DNA of 64,000 nucleotides, taken from NCBI GenBank assembly GCA_905178155.1, contig CAJINV010000001.1, positions 1,371,363-1,435,362 on the forward strand, given 5' to 3'. Positions 1 to 11,154 of this stretch are shown here, piece by piece (within the stretch, counting starts at the first letter, position 1; each line of letters begins with the position of its first letter). The DNA comes from Amoebophrya sp. A120 (taxonomy: Eukaryota; Sar; Dinophyceae; Syndiniales; Amoebophryaceae). The notes beneath the pieces were generated by a model. It searched no databases. It had not been told where the DNA came from and saw only the letters and a program-made list of their open reading frames with translations. A program made the translations under genes and the position numbers.

Positions 1-62
1 ATTTTAAGTACAGACATACAATCTTTTACTTTTTTAGCAGGAAAAACAAAACTTGTAAATGA

Positions 63-3000
63 ATGCGGACTTGTTCTTACCTTAGGAAGCAATGGATACC
101 TACGTCGTTATCATGCAGAGCTGCAATTAGTACGACGAGTGCGATTTGCTTTTGCAGTGGATGCGTCTCCTGTAGCGGCAATGTCACCGACATCTCCACC
201 CCGTCCTTCGTCGTTCCCCCGTGGAAAATACTGGTCCAGCACAGTTTGAGGCTGCAAGGGCTGGTGGACAATCTGGATGCGTTCGTCCACACGGAGATCG
301 GAAAAAGTAACCTGGACCAGCAAAGCGAGACGCTGGCGTTGTTACTTCCGGAGAGATGGGGCCTGACCGCGTACGATGCCGATCTAGCGCTGCGCACGCG
401 ACGAGTGACCGGGCGCTGGGCCCCTTTTTTGAAAAACCTTTACTGCCCACCTGGTCGGTTGCAAGCGTTCCAAGACCGCGATCGCAATCAGGACTTGTTG
501 CTGGACAAGGCGGAGCAGGTCGAGTGGGGGTGCCCCGTTTCGGCGGACACCAACAAGGATGGGTTTCTGGACGGTATCGAATGGGGGAAGCACTGCGACC
601 GGGAAAACGAAATAAAGGGAAGTGGGCCAGCGAAGGACCACGACGTTGCTGCAACTATACCGGGAAGTTCTATTGCTTCACAGGCTACACCAAATACCAC
701 TGCTACACGCGGGAGCCGTCGTGATTATGATGTGAACTACGACGAGAACACCGACAGCGGTTTATCCTGAAGAAAAACATGCCCACCCCATAGGTGTCAT
801 GCAAATCCGCAAGCCTAAAATCAAATGTCTCTCATGATGATGATCATGATGATGATGCGCAGCCCCATGACAGCCATTTGCTATCTAATGCTACCGCGGA
901 GTTTCTTGTAATGCTGGAATCAGGATAAGATAGTCAATTTGTCTTCATGCTTTTGCACTAGCTAAACTAACTATTAGACTACAAGCCCAAGCTTGTCATG
1001 TTCGGCAGCTGAAACTTGGAGATTTGTATTGCAGATTTGCCAGCAACTTGACTATAGGGTGGGGACGTTGTTGCTCAGGATACGGCCTGCTGGACGCCAT
1101 CACTCGATTCGCGTTTGGGTTGGACGACAGTTTTATGCATTGCAAATATGTCTGGGTCTAAAAGGATGCGAACTTGTGATGCACGTTGCGGCGGGATTAT
1201 ACAAAAATCTGTGTTGCGTGACTTGCAAAAGGTGCTCACTTCTGGTCATGCTGAGAGGGCATCTCTCATGCAGAACTGGCATCACAAAGGGGCTGCAGAT
1301 CCTGTGACGCTAAGCCCTGCATTCCAAACGAAACTTGGCGGGGCCGCTTGGAAAAACTGCATGACAAATCTCAGAGTCTTCCAGACCCAGACATATTTGC
1401 ACTGGATAAGTTTCCACGGGAAGCTGGCCGACTTTCTCCCACGGTCGAGCGATGCTAGTAGTCTGACCGGTAAAAATTTGCGAATGATGATCCGCTATGC
1501 ATTGCAAAAGTATAATCGCACTAGCATACAATGCATTACGAATAATTGGCTTCGCATTGTTGATTTACAAAAAATATACATTTGTCGTGTGGATTCGCCT
1601 TAAAAAGGAAAATTGTATAAAAGCACTGAATTAGTACGAGTGCGATGCTTTTGCACTGAATATCTGCGACATTTCCGTGCGAGGCAACAACCAAGACGCC
1701 CTGCGGAGCCTGCGGTGGCAGGGTGGATTTTTACGGCGGCACTTCCTGCGTGAGTACCAAATAACACCCCACGGCATGCGGATCGCGCTTCAAATGTGGG
1801 ACCGTACGCGGTCGTGCTCGTGGCGCAGCTTTCTGGTCCTCTACTATCAGAAGGGAAGATGATCCCCCCTCCCCATATCAAAAGGAAGTTTCTGATGCTG
1901 GATTTGCGTACACAAATCAGATTTGTCTTGCAGAAAGTGCTTGGCGGGATTTTCTTGGCCGTTTTGCGTATGCAGAAGGCTAGCAATTACGCATGGCAAT
2001 AAACAGATTTCATCTTCTTGTAGTAGTCGAAAGCGCGCGACAGACTGGCTGTCGAATGCGCCACATGGCTCCTATGATTACTTACCCTATAGGCAAGACA
2101 AACATGATCTGTGGCCACAAATCAGCATCAGAAGTTTCCACTTTAACATGGGGACGAGGGGGGATTTTTCATGTTGATGTCTACGCAACGGGCCTGCTCC
2201 CAGCGTTCGAGCTCCTGGACGCCAACGGGAACCTCCTTCTGGACAAGGCAGAGATCGTATGACGACTGTGCACAACTCCCCCTCCCCCGCGTGTGTCATC
2301 CAAAATACAAAATCCACCCTCTGCCTGTTGGCACTTCCTCGCCCACCCCCCGGGGAGGGGATCCTTGACCTGTGGCGCTGGCTGCGGGTGTCCACTACAT
2401 GATGATGATGGCACTTTTGGCAGCCCAAACAGCACGTACTATCCTGGGCGAATTTGTCATGCAAATAAGTAGTAGCCCCGCATTGATTCTTTTTCTACTT
2501 GCCGAAGTTTGTATTGCTGTTTGTCGTGATGTGATACATGATCCGAGAGGGAACACGAGGGGGGGAGGTACTTACACTCTGATAGATGGAGGCGAGGAGC
2601 GGATCCGGATCCCCCTGCCAGAACTTGCTGCGGGCAGAAGTTTTCCGCAGCGGCCAGGCAGATGCGCTGGATTGGCTCGAGTACTTACCACTTCGGAAGC
2701 CGCGCCTTCGCGCACAACGACGACTCGACAACGGAAGACGACCACCTCCTGGCGCCCCCGGAGTGGCACGCGAGCACGTATCTGGAAACGCGGCCTGATC
2801 CCGAGTCGAGTGATTACAACGTCGAACAAGGAGGTCATGTGGTACAACAACGACAAGCTGAAACTGCACACGTACAAGTAGATGCGAAACGAGAAGAGGC
2901 TGTTCCTGTTGAAGAAGACTTGACACCTGCCACCAGTTTTTTGCTGACCACCTTTTCCTCCACTGGAGCGGCGACGGTGGAGGAAGCTCCTGGAGGACCA

Positions 3001-4378
3001 TCTTCAGCTGCCCAGAACGAGAAGAAGAACGACAGCATCTTCACGGAGGACGTCATCTCCGCCTCGTCGACTAGAGCATCCCCTCACGAAACTTCTACAT
3101 CGAGAACAATAACGAACGTGGACGGCGCTACTTCTCGCAGCACGCGCACATCAAAGAAATCGAACTTGCGAGGTAGCGCGAGGCAAGCTCAAACTGCCGT
3201 GACTGGCACCAGCAGAGTTGCGTTCCTGGAAGATGCTGCGACACGACCAAGAACGGAGCAAGATGAGAAAATGAACAAACGAGATGAACGAGAAAGATCA
3301 CGTCAAGAGCAAGAGCACGTCAAGAATGAAAATCAGTTAGTACAACCAGTGGAAAACAAGAAGAAGTTCAACTTGCGAGGCGGTGCGAAGAAAGCGTTGT
3401 CCACAGGTGGTGGAACAACAACGACAAAAATACCGGGGTCACAACAAGAGCAGGAGGACTTTCTGGACGAGGATCTGGACGAAGACGGCCTCGACCACGA
3501 CCAGGGCCTCCAGGGGGAGGATTCAGTCGAGACTGGGTCCGAGGAGGATGAACAAGCGGAAGAAGCAGTAGAACGACCAGGGGAAGAACTAGAAGAAGAA
3601 GAACCTGAACCACCACTACACGACAACGACGACCAGTCGCAAGAAGATAATGACGCAGAATCCACTGGGGAATCTGAATCCGATGTTGCTGCGCAGGATG
3701 TTCTACTTGATGCAGGACGACGGGCAGGAACAGTAGCTCCAGGACTTCGAGATCAGCGTTCTCCACCAGTTGTGGACGACGTTGGAACTAGAACTTCTAC
3801 GACATCAACAAACAAAGAAGATCTCTCCTTCGCCGCAGGCGAAGATGTTGATCCAGGCCGAGGTGAGAGGACAATGCATCATCAAATAAGTGGTGCAACT
3901 GCAACACGAGATGCTGCAACACGAGGTGCTGCAGCACAAGGAGGTGCAACACCAGCAAAAGCAGACCCGAAAAATCTTCCACGACGGAAGAAGTCGAACT
4001 TGCGCGGAGCTGCAGGAGCTGCAGTTGATGAAAGCCGGCTCGTGGTGTTGACCAATTCGACCCCTTCTGCTACAGTATCTTCACCCACCACACCACACGA
4101 GCACGACCGCTCTCACGGCCCCGGCGCTGGGGTTTTTTCTGTCTCTACTGCAGATGTTGGCCCCGCCTTCGCAGGACAAGGAACAACGCAGAAGCGTGAA
4201 GTGAAAGTAACCAGCACGACGCAGATGAAGGGAGCAAGGAACGACAGAAGAAAAGAAATAGTTGTGGCCCCTGTTGAACAAGATCAAGAAGAAGAGCAGC
4301 AAGATGAGAACGGGAGTGTCGGAGATGAAGCTCAGCAACCACCAGAACCTTCCTGGACCGTCAACCACTTCTACCTAT
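63..4378 (+). CDS. EF-hand protein gene with long low-complexity tail, copy 1 (5' end uncertain)
   Basis: Likely exons are about 167-762, 1088-1133, 1414-1495, 1668-1844, 2185-2257 and 2590 onward. Each gap is an introner whose removal keeps the frame open. Calcium-binding loops are visible: DRDRNQDLLLDKAE (about 474-515), DTNKDGFLDGIE (546-581) and LDANGNLLLDKAE (about 2214-2252). A weaker loop, SGQADALDWLE, lies near 2650-2680. The first 100 bases of the open frame look like a family D introner arm, so the start at 63 is probably not the real one. From about 2680 the EF-hand frame closes at 2798, while a long open frame (2662-4378) continues in another phase. That frame encodes an acidic, Glu/Gln/Thr-rich tail with three KKxNLRG motifs (about 3152, 3361 and 3988). 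Either a small intron is unrecognised or there is a frameshift. The tail runs into a truncated family I introner at 4379. The partner and pathway are unknown. Confidence 0.6.
763..1082 (+). mobile_element. Introner, family B
   Basis: Terminal inverted repeat TATCCTGA... / ...CAGGATA, about 320 bp. The flanking 5-mers are CGGTT and CGGCC (an imperfect TSD). Excision joins the EF-hand exon to the next exon in frame. Confidence 0.85.
1134..1408 (+). mobile_element. Introner, family A
   Basis: TATGCATTGCAAATATGT... / ...GGATA, 275 bp, exact 5-bp TSD AGTTT. Excision reads DDS|FHGKLADF in frame. Confidence 0.9.
1496..1662 (+). mobile_element. Introner, family D
   Basis: TATGCATTGCAAAAGTAT... / ...TTTTGCACTGAATA, 167 bp. 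TSD is TCCGC/TCTGC. Excision keeps the frame (MMIR|DISVRG). Confidence 0.85.
1845..2179 (+). mobile_element. Introner, family C
   Basis: TATCAGAAGGG... / ...GGGGGGATTTTTCATGTTGATG, 335 bp, exact TSD TCTAC. The right end is GATG instead of GATA. Excision reads LVLY|ATGLLPAF in frame. Confidence 0.85.
2258..2584 (+). mobile_element. Introner, family G
   Basis: TATGACGACTGTGCACAACT... / ...ACTCTGATA, 327 bp. TSD is GATCG/GATGG. The right arm is decayed. Excision leads from the KAEI exon into the next exon in frame. Confidence 0.7.
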
Positions 4379-4437
4379 TATCCCAGAGAAAAAAGCTGGC
4401 AGGTCATATTTGTAATGCAAAAATAAATACATAGATA
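4379..4437 (+). mobile_element. Truncated introner, family I left arm
   Basis: The sequence begins TATCCCAGAGAAAAAAGCT and matches the left arm of the intact family I element at 40648. It stops at about 4437, where the duplicated module starting ACGTATCTGG is joined. No right arm follows. Confidence 0.85.
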
Positions 4438-4472
4438 GACGTATCTGGAAACGCGGCCTGATCCCGAGTCGA

Positions 4473-5100
4473 GTGATTACAACGTCGAGCAAGGAGGTCA
4501 ACATCATGCTGAAAAGGGAAATCACGACTATGCCCGAGTTTCCGAAAGAAATGAGGGATGACTACGTGGAGGAAGAGAGCCAAGATTTTTGTTTTGAGGA
4601 TCAGGAAGACGGGGGAGGTGTAATTCTTGGCGACAGTATTCTTGCAAGCACTTCCAGCAGCATCGCAGGCGATACTAGCATGATCACCGGTGAAGAGCTA
4701 AATACAACAGGCCAGCAGGCCGAAGCGCACCAGGCCAGAGCCACAACCGACACAACCATGACTACAGATAGTACTAAACCCGTTCGAGATAATGATAAGA
4801 TCAAACTCTTCCCGCAACCAAACTCCAAGTACTCTCACTCGCAACGACTCCGGCAGAACCGAAGAGCAGCGAACAATATGCATTCAGCAAAAGCATCGTA
4901 ATCGTACTTCTAATTACAGATATGCGTGACAAACCTCCTCCTTGTACCTGAAACAGCAACACAAATCATATTTGCCACGCTAAGCAGGAGCTACTACTTT
5001 GTATTTCAATTACCACTAGAAGTGCGATGCTTCTCCACTGCATAAACAAACGCCCCGACGCCTACGAGTCCTTTGAATTGAAGGAGAAGCTTTACTACCC
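4473..5100 (+). CDS. Fragment of a Ser/Thr/Gln-rich protein with a basic motif
   Basis: An open frame runs 4473-4876 and continues at 5050 after removal of the introner 4877-5044 (exact TSD AACAA). The joined frame reads QNRRAANKRPDAYESFELKEK and then meets TAG at about 5095-5100. The QNRRAANKR stretch superficially resembles a bZIP basic region, but no leucine zipper follows, so this is only a resemblance. The upstream end is a module junction, so the true start is missing. A second copy lies at 10072-10699. The function is unknown. Confidence 0.45.
4877..5044 (+). mobile_element. Introner, family D
   Basis: TATGCATTCAGCAAAAGC... / ...TCTCCACTGCATA, 168 bp, exact TSD AACAA. Duplicate copies are at 5703-5870 and 10476-10643. 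Confidence 0.85.
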
Positions 5101-5180
5101 CATGTAGATCTGCAGAAAACCAAATCTGCATGAATTGAAGGAGAAGTCGATCTGCAGAAAACCAAATCTGAGAAGGAACG

Positions 5181-5556
5181 AGACGACTGGCGAGAGGCTA
5201 TTGAGAAATGGCGGAATGTTGGTAGTGCAACTACTTGCGCCGGCGAGGACGAGGAGAAGAAAAATCAAAACCAAAAGCCTCCCACGTTACCACTCCATTT
5301 GACTGCCGTTACCGCCGGAAATAGTAGTACTGCAGCTGCGAAGATGTTGGGGACACCAAAGCAGGGAGGTGGTCTGATGTTGCAAGAGTCGACGTACAAC
5401 ACGTACTGGAGCAATAATGATTTCAACCAAAATTTCTATCCTGGTAACAACTTGTCCTCAGCAACTGCAGTGTCGTCTTCCTGTGCGGACGAGGGCGATC
5501 ATGACCTAGACCCAGACGAGCAATATGAGGAGGCCATGCGACTGATGGGCCACGCA
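5181..5556 (+). CDS. Asn/Gln-rich protein exon, truncated at the N
   Basis: The open frame reads SEKERDDWREAIEKW and then a Gln/Asn/Ser-rich stretch up to EEAMRLMGHA, where it is cut by the N at 5557. Just upstream a stretch of about 55 bp is directly repeated (5078-5165), with a stop between the units, so the connection to the preceding exon is unclear. The same exon occurs at about 6009-6742 and 10780-11154. No known domain is recognised. Confidence 0.4.
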
Positions 5557-5702
5557 NAGGCCAGAGCCACAACCGACACAACCATGACTACAGATAGTAC
5601 TAAACCCGTTCGAGATAATGATAAGATCAAACTCTTCCCGCAACCAAACTCCAAGTACTCTCACTCGCAACGACTCCGGCAGAACCGAAGAGCAGCGAAC
5701 AA

Positions 5703-5870
5703 TATGCATTCAGCAAAAGCATCGTAATCGTACTTCTAATTACAGATATGCGTGACAAACCTCCTCCTTGTACCTGAAACAGCAACACAAATCATATTTG
5801 CCACGCTAAGCAGGAGCTACTACTTTGTATTTCAATTACCACTAGAAGTGCGATGCTTCTCCACTGCATA
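5703..5870 (+). mobile_element. Introner, family D (duplicate of 4877-5044)
   Basis: A copy within the tandem duplication, with the same TSD AACAA. It is not an independent insertion. Confidence 0.85.
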
Positions 5871-6008
5871 AACAAACGCCCCGACGCCTACGAGTCCTTT
5901 GAATTGAAGGAGAAGCTTTACTACCCCATGTAGATCTGCAGAAAACCAAATCTGCATGAATTGAAGGAGAAGTCGATCTGCAGAAAACCAAATCTGAGAA
6001 GGAACGAG

Positions 6009-7400
6009 ACGACTGGCGAGAGGCTATTGAGAAATGGCGGAATGTTGGTAGTGCAACTACTTGCGCCGGCGAGGACGAGGAGAAGAAAAATCAAAACCAA
6101 AAGCCTCCCACGTTACCACTCCATTTGACTGCCGTTACCGCCGGAAATAGTAGTACTGCAGCTGCGAAGATGTTGGGGACACCAAAGCAGGGAGGTGGTC
6201 TGATGTTGCAAGAGTCGACGTACAACACGTACTGGAGCAATAATGATTTCAACCAAAATTTCTATCCTGGTAACAACTTGTCCTCAGCAACTGCAGTGAG
6301 TGTCGTCTTCCTGTGCGGACGAGGGCGATCATGACCTAGACCCAGACGAGCAATATGAGGAGGCCATGCGACTGATGGGCCACGCACCGCTGCCGCCTGA
6401 CGTTGCGCCGCATGTTCTGATCAACAACAATTCATCTGCTTCTACTGCGACCACTGAAGATGCTGTTGAGAGTAGTGTCATGGCATTTGCAAGACCACCA
6501 GCACAGGAAGGAACACTCCCGGGAGCTGCATTCAGCACGACGACTTCAGGATCGATGACTAGAGTGAACGCTCTTTCGAGCAGTCCGGCGGTTGACGCAA
6601 ATTTTATCGCGCCGTCCCCGTTGGCGCAACCAGGTGTGGCCCGCTCCGCCAACAATCAAGAGTACTACCACCAGGCTGCGATTTCTGCGTTTGAAAGGGG
6701 ATATCAACAGGCAGCAGAGTATGAAATGAGAACTACACAGCAAATTTAGCCGCGTATATTGTACTTCTGCACGACCTTGACGTATATCAACTGGTCTCGA
6801 TAAACTACAGGGATTCCCTTTAGCCTCAACACAACTTGCATGCTTGTTCAGTTCTGTGGGGAAGTCTTTATAAGTAAACAATTCACGTGCTCTGCATTTG
6901 TTCATGCGTCGTGTTGCACAAGCTGATGTACGGTGGCAGATTTGTATTGCATAAACAGCAGGCGATGATGCTCGCGGCTGGACAAAACAAGGACGGACAA
7001 AATATAAACCAGCAGCAAAATGCATCAACTTTCGTCAACGCAGCATCTTCTTCCGGACCTTCCTCTTCTTCCCCGGGTCTTGCAATCATGAATCAGCAGC
7101 AATTGTATTGCGGCGCTAGTAGCACTACTTCTAACTACGGCACGTCCGCGTACCCCACCAGCATGAACAACAAGAACGGCGGAGCATCTTCTAGCGGAGA
7201 AAGCTTTGCGTACGCGGGCGAACAAATAAACCATGGTGCCGGACGACTATCAGGAGCAGAAGCAGTGCACGAAAAAACTCAAGGCAATATTAGCACGACC
7301 TCTTCGCCCAGTAATAGCGACTGGATGATGTATAGTGCAGGGTTATACAGCTGCAATGGTTTCAGTGTTCAGGAGAACCGAAAGCCTGCGTGCTGCTTTG
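6009..7400 (+). CDS. Asn/Ser/Gln-rich low-complexity protein, most complete copy
   Basis: The frame SEKERDDWREA runs through NFYPGNNLSS to about 6293. A 4-base difference near 6297 then shifts the frame relative to the other copies. The frame continues as CADEGDHDLDPDEQYEEA at 6309 and ends in MRTTQQI near 6749. A probable intron (about 6745-6960, flanked by CAGCA on both sides) joins it to 6961-7400, rich in Asn, Gln and Ser. No catalytic motif is visible. The composition resembles a disordered regulatory region, but that is an inference. Confidence 0.4.
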
Positions 7401-7653
7401 CAGCATTGTGTTCCGATTTACGTGTAAACTGTAAACTTACTACGACCACACAAATCTCCAAGTTTTGGTTGCTGTGAATGACAAGTTTCCCTCTGCAGTA
7501 CACTTTTGGTTGGCAAGGGAAGCCGCATGAGAAAGCCATTTATTTGTCATTCTGTTTACAGCATTACAAATTCCAAAACACGATTGGCAATGCCTCTCGT
7601 GGAGCTGCGCATTACAACAAATCGATTCCTGTCATTGCGCATGTGCATGACAA

Positions 7654-7687
7654 CTCTGGGCAGGTGGGGACGTTTTTACCCAGGATA
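7654..7687 (+). mobile_element. Right arm of a family B introner
   Basis: The arm GGTGGGGACGTTTTTACCC...GGATA is clear. No convincing left arm was found upstream. The exon after it encodes GATFNRGRGLHQRSPALGF and runs to 7779. Confidence 0.65.
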
Positions 7688-7779
7688 TATCGGGGAGCAA
7701 CATTCAACCGAGGCCGAGGCCTCCATCAACGATCACCCGCTCTTGGTTTTCAAGCAGCCACTGAAAAAAGTCCATGTCA

Positions 7780-7803
7780 TATCCAAGAAAAAAAAACATT
7801 GTA
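7780..7803 (+). mobile_element. Truncated introner left end (family E/J type)
   Basis: TATCCAAGAAAAAAAAAC is the start of an introner of the A-rich TIR type. It is cut after 24 bases by the shared module beginning GAGTCGAGTGATTAC. This is a second introner interrupted exactly at a module joint. Confidence 0.7.
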
Positions 7804-7804
7804 G

Positions 7805-9267
7805 GAGTCGAGTGATTACAACGTCGAGCAAGGTGGAGGTCATGGTCAACATCATGCTGCTGGTGATCACCACCACCAACAAGGTCGAGCGAGCACGAGT
7901 ACTGGTCTTCAACCGCGATTACACAACCCCGCCGACACAGCGCCGCGCAGGGACCACACGAGGAATAGCGGTACTGGTCTTGTACCGCGCCTCTGGACCG
8001 AGACGCGCATGGCTGCGCGCACCAGCGAGGACCACCTAAAAGCCGAATTTGGAGATTTCTACATCATGCAGCTGGCTGACTTACTGGAAAAGGGTGGCGA
8101 ATGTGTGGCACGGTCCGCAGCGGGAGCCGTGATGAAGCTCGGCTTGGGGGGCTTGGACGCGAATATTGTCACTGCCTACGCGCTATGCATTGCAAATATG
8201 TCTGGGTCTGGAAGGGTCCCAACTTGTCATGTTGTCTTTAGATTCTAAAAAAAATTGTATAGCATGATGAAGAGCAAGAGGAAGAGGACTCCAGCTGTTG
8301 CCATACGGACGAGACGGCATTTCTCATGCGGAATAGGCATCAGGAAGCCGTCAAAAAACCTGTGATGCTAGGGCATGCATCACAGACATCATGGGTCAGG
8401 CAAAATGTGCAAGACAAACGCTCCACTCTTCCAGACCCAGACGTATTTGCAGTTGATACGCGCGAATAATTGGGGCAGAATTGGGCTTAACGGCGACAGA
8501 GGCTTTCGTCAAAGTCTTCTGGGGCTTGCTCTGTGCCAAAATGCACCGCCATGAGTGTCTCAAACACCTAAACAATTTGCACCACGACCACAAGAAGCCC
8601 CTAATGGACGTGCTCAAAAAACTGCTGAAGGGCGAGAAGCTGACCGACGAAGACACGAAGAAACTCGACCACGTTCACAAGACTGCGCTCCAGGACGCGG
8701 CTTTGTCATCCATTGGCGGACTCGTCGCAAAAGAAATCGTTGAGGCGGAGGGTCTATCAAATGCAAAAATGTGTGGGTCTGGAAGAATGCAAGTTTGTTA
8801 TGCTTGTCTGGCATGACTCGAGAATCAATCTGCGTTGCCTAGGAACGAAAAGGCCCTCTTACCTGTCATACAAAAACGCAGTTTTGCCATTCGGAATGCG
8901 TATAGACATGGCAGCCAAGAAATTTGTAATGCATAGCTGCGTATTGCAGTGCGTCAGTCATTCACTCTTAGCATTACAAGTTTCCAGACCCAGACATATT
9001 TGCAATCCATAGGATCTGGCAGAGGAAACGTATAAATTACTAGTGAAATTCGTACACCACATGGTCGGGGACGGGGAGCATAAGCATTCCTTCCTGCAGC
9101 ACATGGTGCACGAGAACAAACACACGCACATGGGGGAAACATTTCAAATGTTTAAGCTATTCATGCACAGCACTACCGTCGAGAAGTTCGTCGAGACAGC
9201 TCTGAAGAAGATGAAAGACGCCATGGCTTTTTGCTGTACTGGACGCGGCCGCAGGTCCACCAGCTAA
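7805..9267 (+). CDS. 3' part of a His-rich/helical protein; two introners
   Basis: The frame is open from the module encoding DYNVEQ through a His/Gln-rich linker (GDHHHQQGRASTSTG) into ATG 8009. The exons are (7805-)8009-8183, 8464-8754 and 9017-9267. Counted from 8009 they total 717 nt, exactly 239 codons with the TAA stop. The main part is helical, charged and His-rich (LKHLNNLHHDHKKPL, VDGDGEHKH-type stretches) and ends ALKKMKDAMAFCC. The upstream linker matches the one in EF-hand copy 2 (around 15790), so this is probably the genuine 3' end of that gene type. ATG 8009 may be internal. No family is recognised. Confidence 0.65.
8184..8458 (+). mobile_element. Introner, family A
   Basis: TATGCATTGCAAATATGT... 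/ ...GCAGTTGATA, 275 bp, exact TSD CGCGC. Excision reads TAYA|RIIGAELG in frame. Confidence 0.92.
8755..9011 (+). mobile_element. Introner, family A
   Basis: TATCAAATGCAAAAATGT... / ...GCAATCCATA, 257 bp. TSD is GGGTC/GGATC. Excision reads EAEG|LAEETYK in frame. Confidence 0.92.
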
Positions 9268-10037
9268 GGCACGTTATTACAGCACACGAGGTACATCAGA
9301 TAATTTTCATTTAGGCCTCGATTTAGGGTGTGAAAAACAAGAAGACCTAGTACAGTAGTACTAGTTTACTAGAAGAAGTCTTTGTGGTGCAGGTAGTACT
9401 TCTCATGATGATCAGCGATGCTTGGAGCACCCTGCGACAAGATCGAAGCTCACACTCTTACTGGAAGACAAATTTTACTACTTACAGTTTTTGTTTCCAC
9501 GCATTCATCTAGTACTAGGCTTCATCTCCTATCATTCGCATTTTTACTCTCCCTCACTCGTATTTGGATTTCAACTCATTTGTCATTTCGCTTACTAGGC
9601 TTAGAAATAGAATTGAGCGCAGCAAGACGCGTAGACAGCTAGATCATTCATTTCATCTCAAAAAGTTCTCAGGTACCCAGACAAGAGCGCCGGCCGATAG
9701 CAGTCTTTGTTTCAAAACTTTCAAAATTTTCTTTTCCAATTCCGAAAATTCAAAGTCGCAAAAATTCCTGATGCTAAACTAGATAGAGCAGATGACTCAA
9801 GATCAGCAGCAAGGATCAACAAAACTTGCTTGGCTTTCAGCTTGCGAAGATGAATCGGAAGCGCCTAGAATCTTAGGGATTTAGGGCTTTGGAAATTCTT
9901 GCAGTCGATGAAAGCAGGCAAAAGGGCAGCGATAGCGACAGCAAAGCAACCGCAAAAATAGCGAAAGGCTTCGAACTGTTTGGATCAGCTAGGTGAAGCG
10001 CATGGCTAGCGTGCAAAGCCCCAGGGCTTAGGCCTGC
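9268..10037. other. Non-coding stretch before R2 copy 2
   Basis: No credible gene is present. It holds the 30-bp linker GAAGTCTTTGTGGTGCAGGT... at 9375-9404, an A/T-rich stretch and two TCATTTGTCATT-like remnants. It ends where block R2 copy 2 begins. Confidence 0.6.
9375..9404. repeat. Short linker repeat, copy 1
   Basis: GAAGTCTTTGTGGTGCAGGT followed by AGTACTTCTC. The same linker, usually extended to CCCATCATCACACCCATACG, recurs at 11155, 12585, 16109, 16772, 17435 and (partial) 18578. It begins and ends with short complementary ends, AGAAGT and ACTTCT. Confidence 0.85.
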
Positions 10038-10071
10038 ACGTATCTGGAAACGCGGCCTGATCCCGAGTCGA

Positions 10072-11154
10072 GTGATTACAACGTCGAGCAAGGAGGTCAA
10101 CATCATGCTGAAAAGGGAAATCACGACTATGCCCGAGTTTCCGAAAGAAATGAGGGATGACTACGTGGAGGAAGAGAGCCAAGATTTTTGTTTTGAGGAT
10201 CAGGAAGACGGGGGAGGTGTAATTCTTGGCGACAGTATTCTTGCAAGCACTTCCAGCAGCATCGCAGGCGATACTAGCATGATCACCGGTGAAGAGCTAA
10301 ATACAACAGGCCAGCAGGCCGAAGCGCACCAGGCCAGAGCCACAACCGACACAACCATGACTACAGATAGTACTAAACCCGTTCGAGATAATGATAAGAT
10401 CAAACTCTTCCCGCAACCAAACTCCAAGTACTCTCACTCGCAACGACTCCGGCAGAACCGAAGAGCAGCGAACAATATGCATTCAGCAAAAGCATCGTAA
10501 TCGTACTTCTAATTACAGATATGCGTGACAAACCTCCTCCTTGTACCTGAAACAGCAACACAAATCATATTTGCCACGCTAAGCAGGAGCTACTACTTTG
10601 TATTTCAATTACCACTAGAAGTGCGATGCTTCTCCACTGCATAAACAAACGCCCCGACGCCTACGAGTCCTTTGAATTGAAGGAGAAGCTTTACTACCCC
10701 ATGTAGATCTGCAGAAAACCAAATCTGCATGAATTGAAGGAGAAGTCGATCTGCAGAAAACCAAATCTGAGAAGGAACGAGACGACTGGCGAGAGGCTAT
10801 TGAGAAATGGCGGAATGTTGGTAGTGCAACTACTTGCGCCGGCGAGGACGAGGAGAAGAAAAATCAAAACCAAAAGCCTCCCACGTTACCACTCCATTTG
10901 ACTGCCGTTACCGCCGGAAATAGTAGTACTGCAGCTGCGAAGATGTTGGGGACACCAAAGCAGGGAGGTGGTCTGATGTTGCAAGAGTCGACGTACAACA
11001 CGTACTGGAGCAATAATGATTTCAACCAAAATTTCTATCCTGGTAACAACTTGTCCTCAGCAACTGCAGTGTCGTCTTCCTGTGCGGACGAGGGCGATCA
11101 TGACCTAGACCCAGACGAGCAATATGAGGAGGCCATGCGACTGATGGGCCACGC
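10072..11154 (+). pseudogene. Copy of the Ser/Gln-rich and Asn-rich exons, 3' truncated
   Basis: Same content as 4473-5556: a frame 10072-10475, an introner, a short exon ending at a stop, then the frame 10780-11154. The last frame ends at EEAMRLMGHA and passes directly into the linker repeat and non-coding DNA. It therefore lacks the 3' part seen at 6387-7400. It is probably a broken duplicate, or one side of a mis-join. Confidence 0.5.
10476..10643 (+). mobile_element. Introner, family D (duplicate)
   Basis: A copy of 4877-5044 inside block R2 copy 2, with the same TSD AACAA. Confidence 0.85.

Larger units (their letters stand above)
1..2829. repeat. Large duplicated block R1, copy 1
   Basis: This block is repeated almost base for base at 12952-15780 (constant offset 12951). 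Differences are rare, for example near 107 and 427. Copy 1 starts at the window edge, so the full repeat is longer. It holds the EF-hand gene exons and five introners. The copies diverge just after the sequence encoding DYNVEQ. Confidence 0.95.
4439..5556. repeat. Duplicated block R2, copy 1
   Basis: Repeated at 10038-11155 (offset 5599). It starts with the DNA encoding YLETRPDPESSDYNVEQ, which is also part of block R1. It ends at the single N at 5557. Confidence 0.95.
4732..6386. repeat. Direct tandem duplication across an N (826-bp period)
   Basis: 4732-5556 is repeated at 5558-6386, with the only N of the window exactly at the joint (5557). The second copy has four extra bases near 6297. 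The arrangement is what a scaffolder leaves when two overlapping contig ends are joined without merging. Confidence 0.9.

Noticed and set aside
4800-5100. bZIP transcription factor
   Set aside because: Only a short basic stretch, QNRRAANKR, resembles the basic region. There is no leucine heptad and a stop follows.
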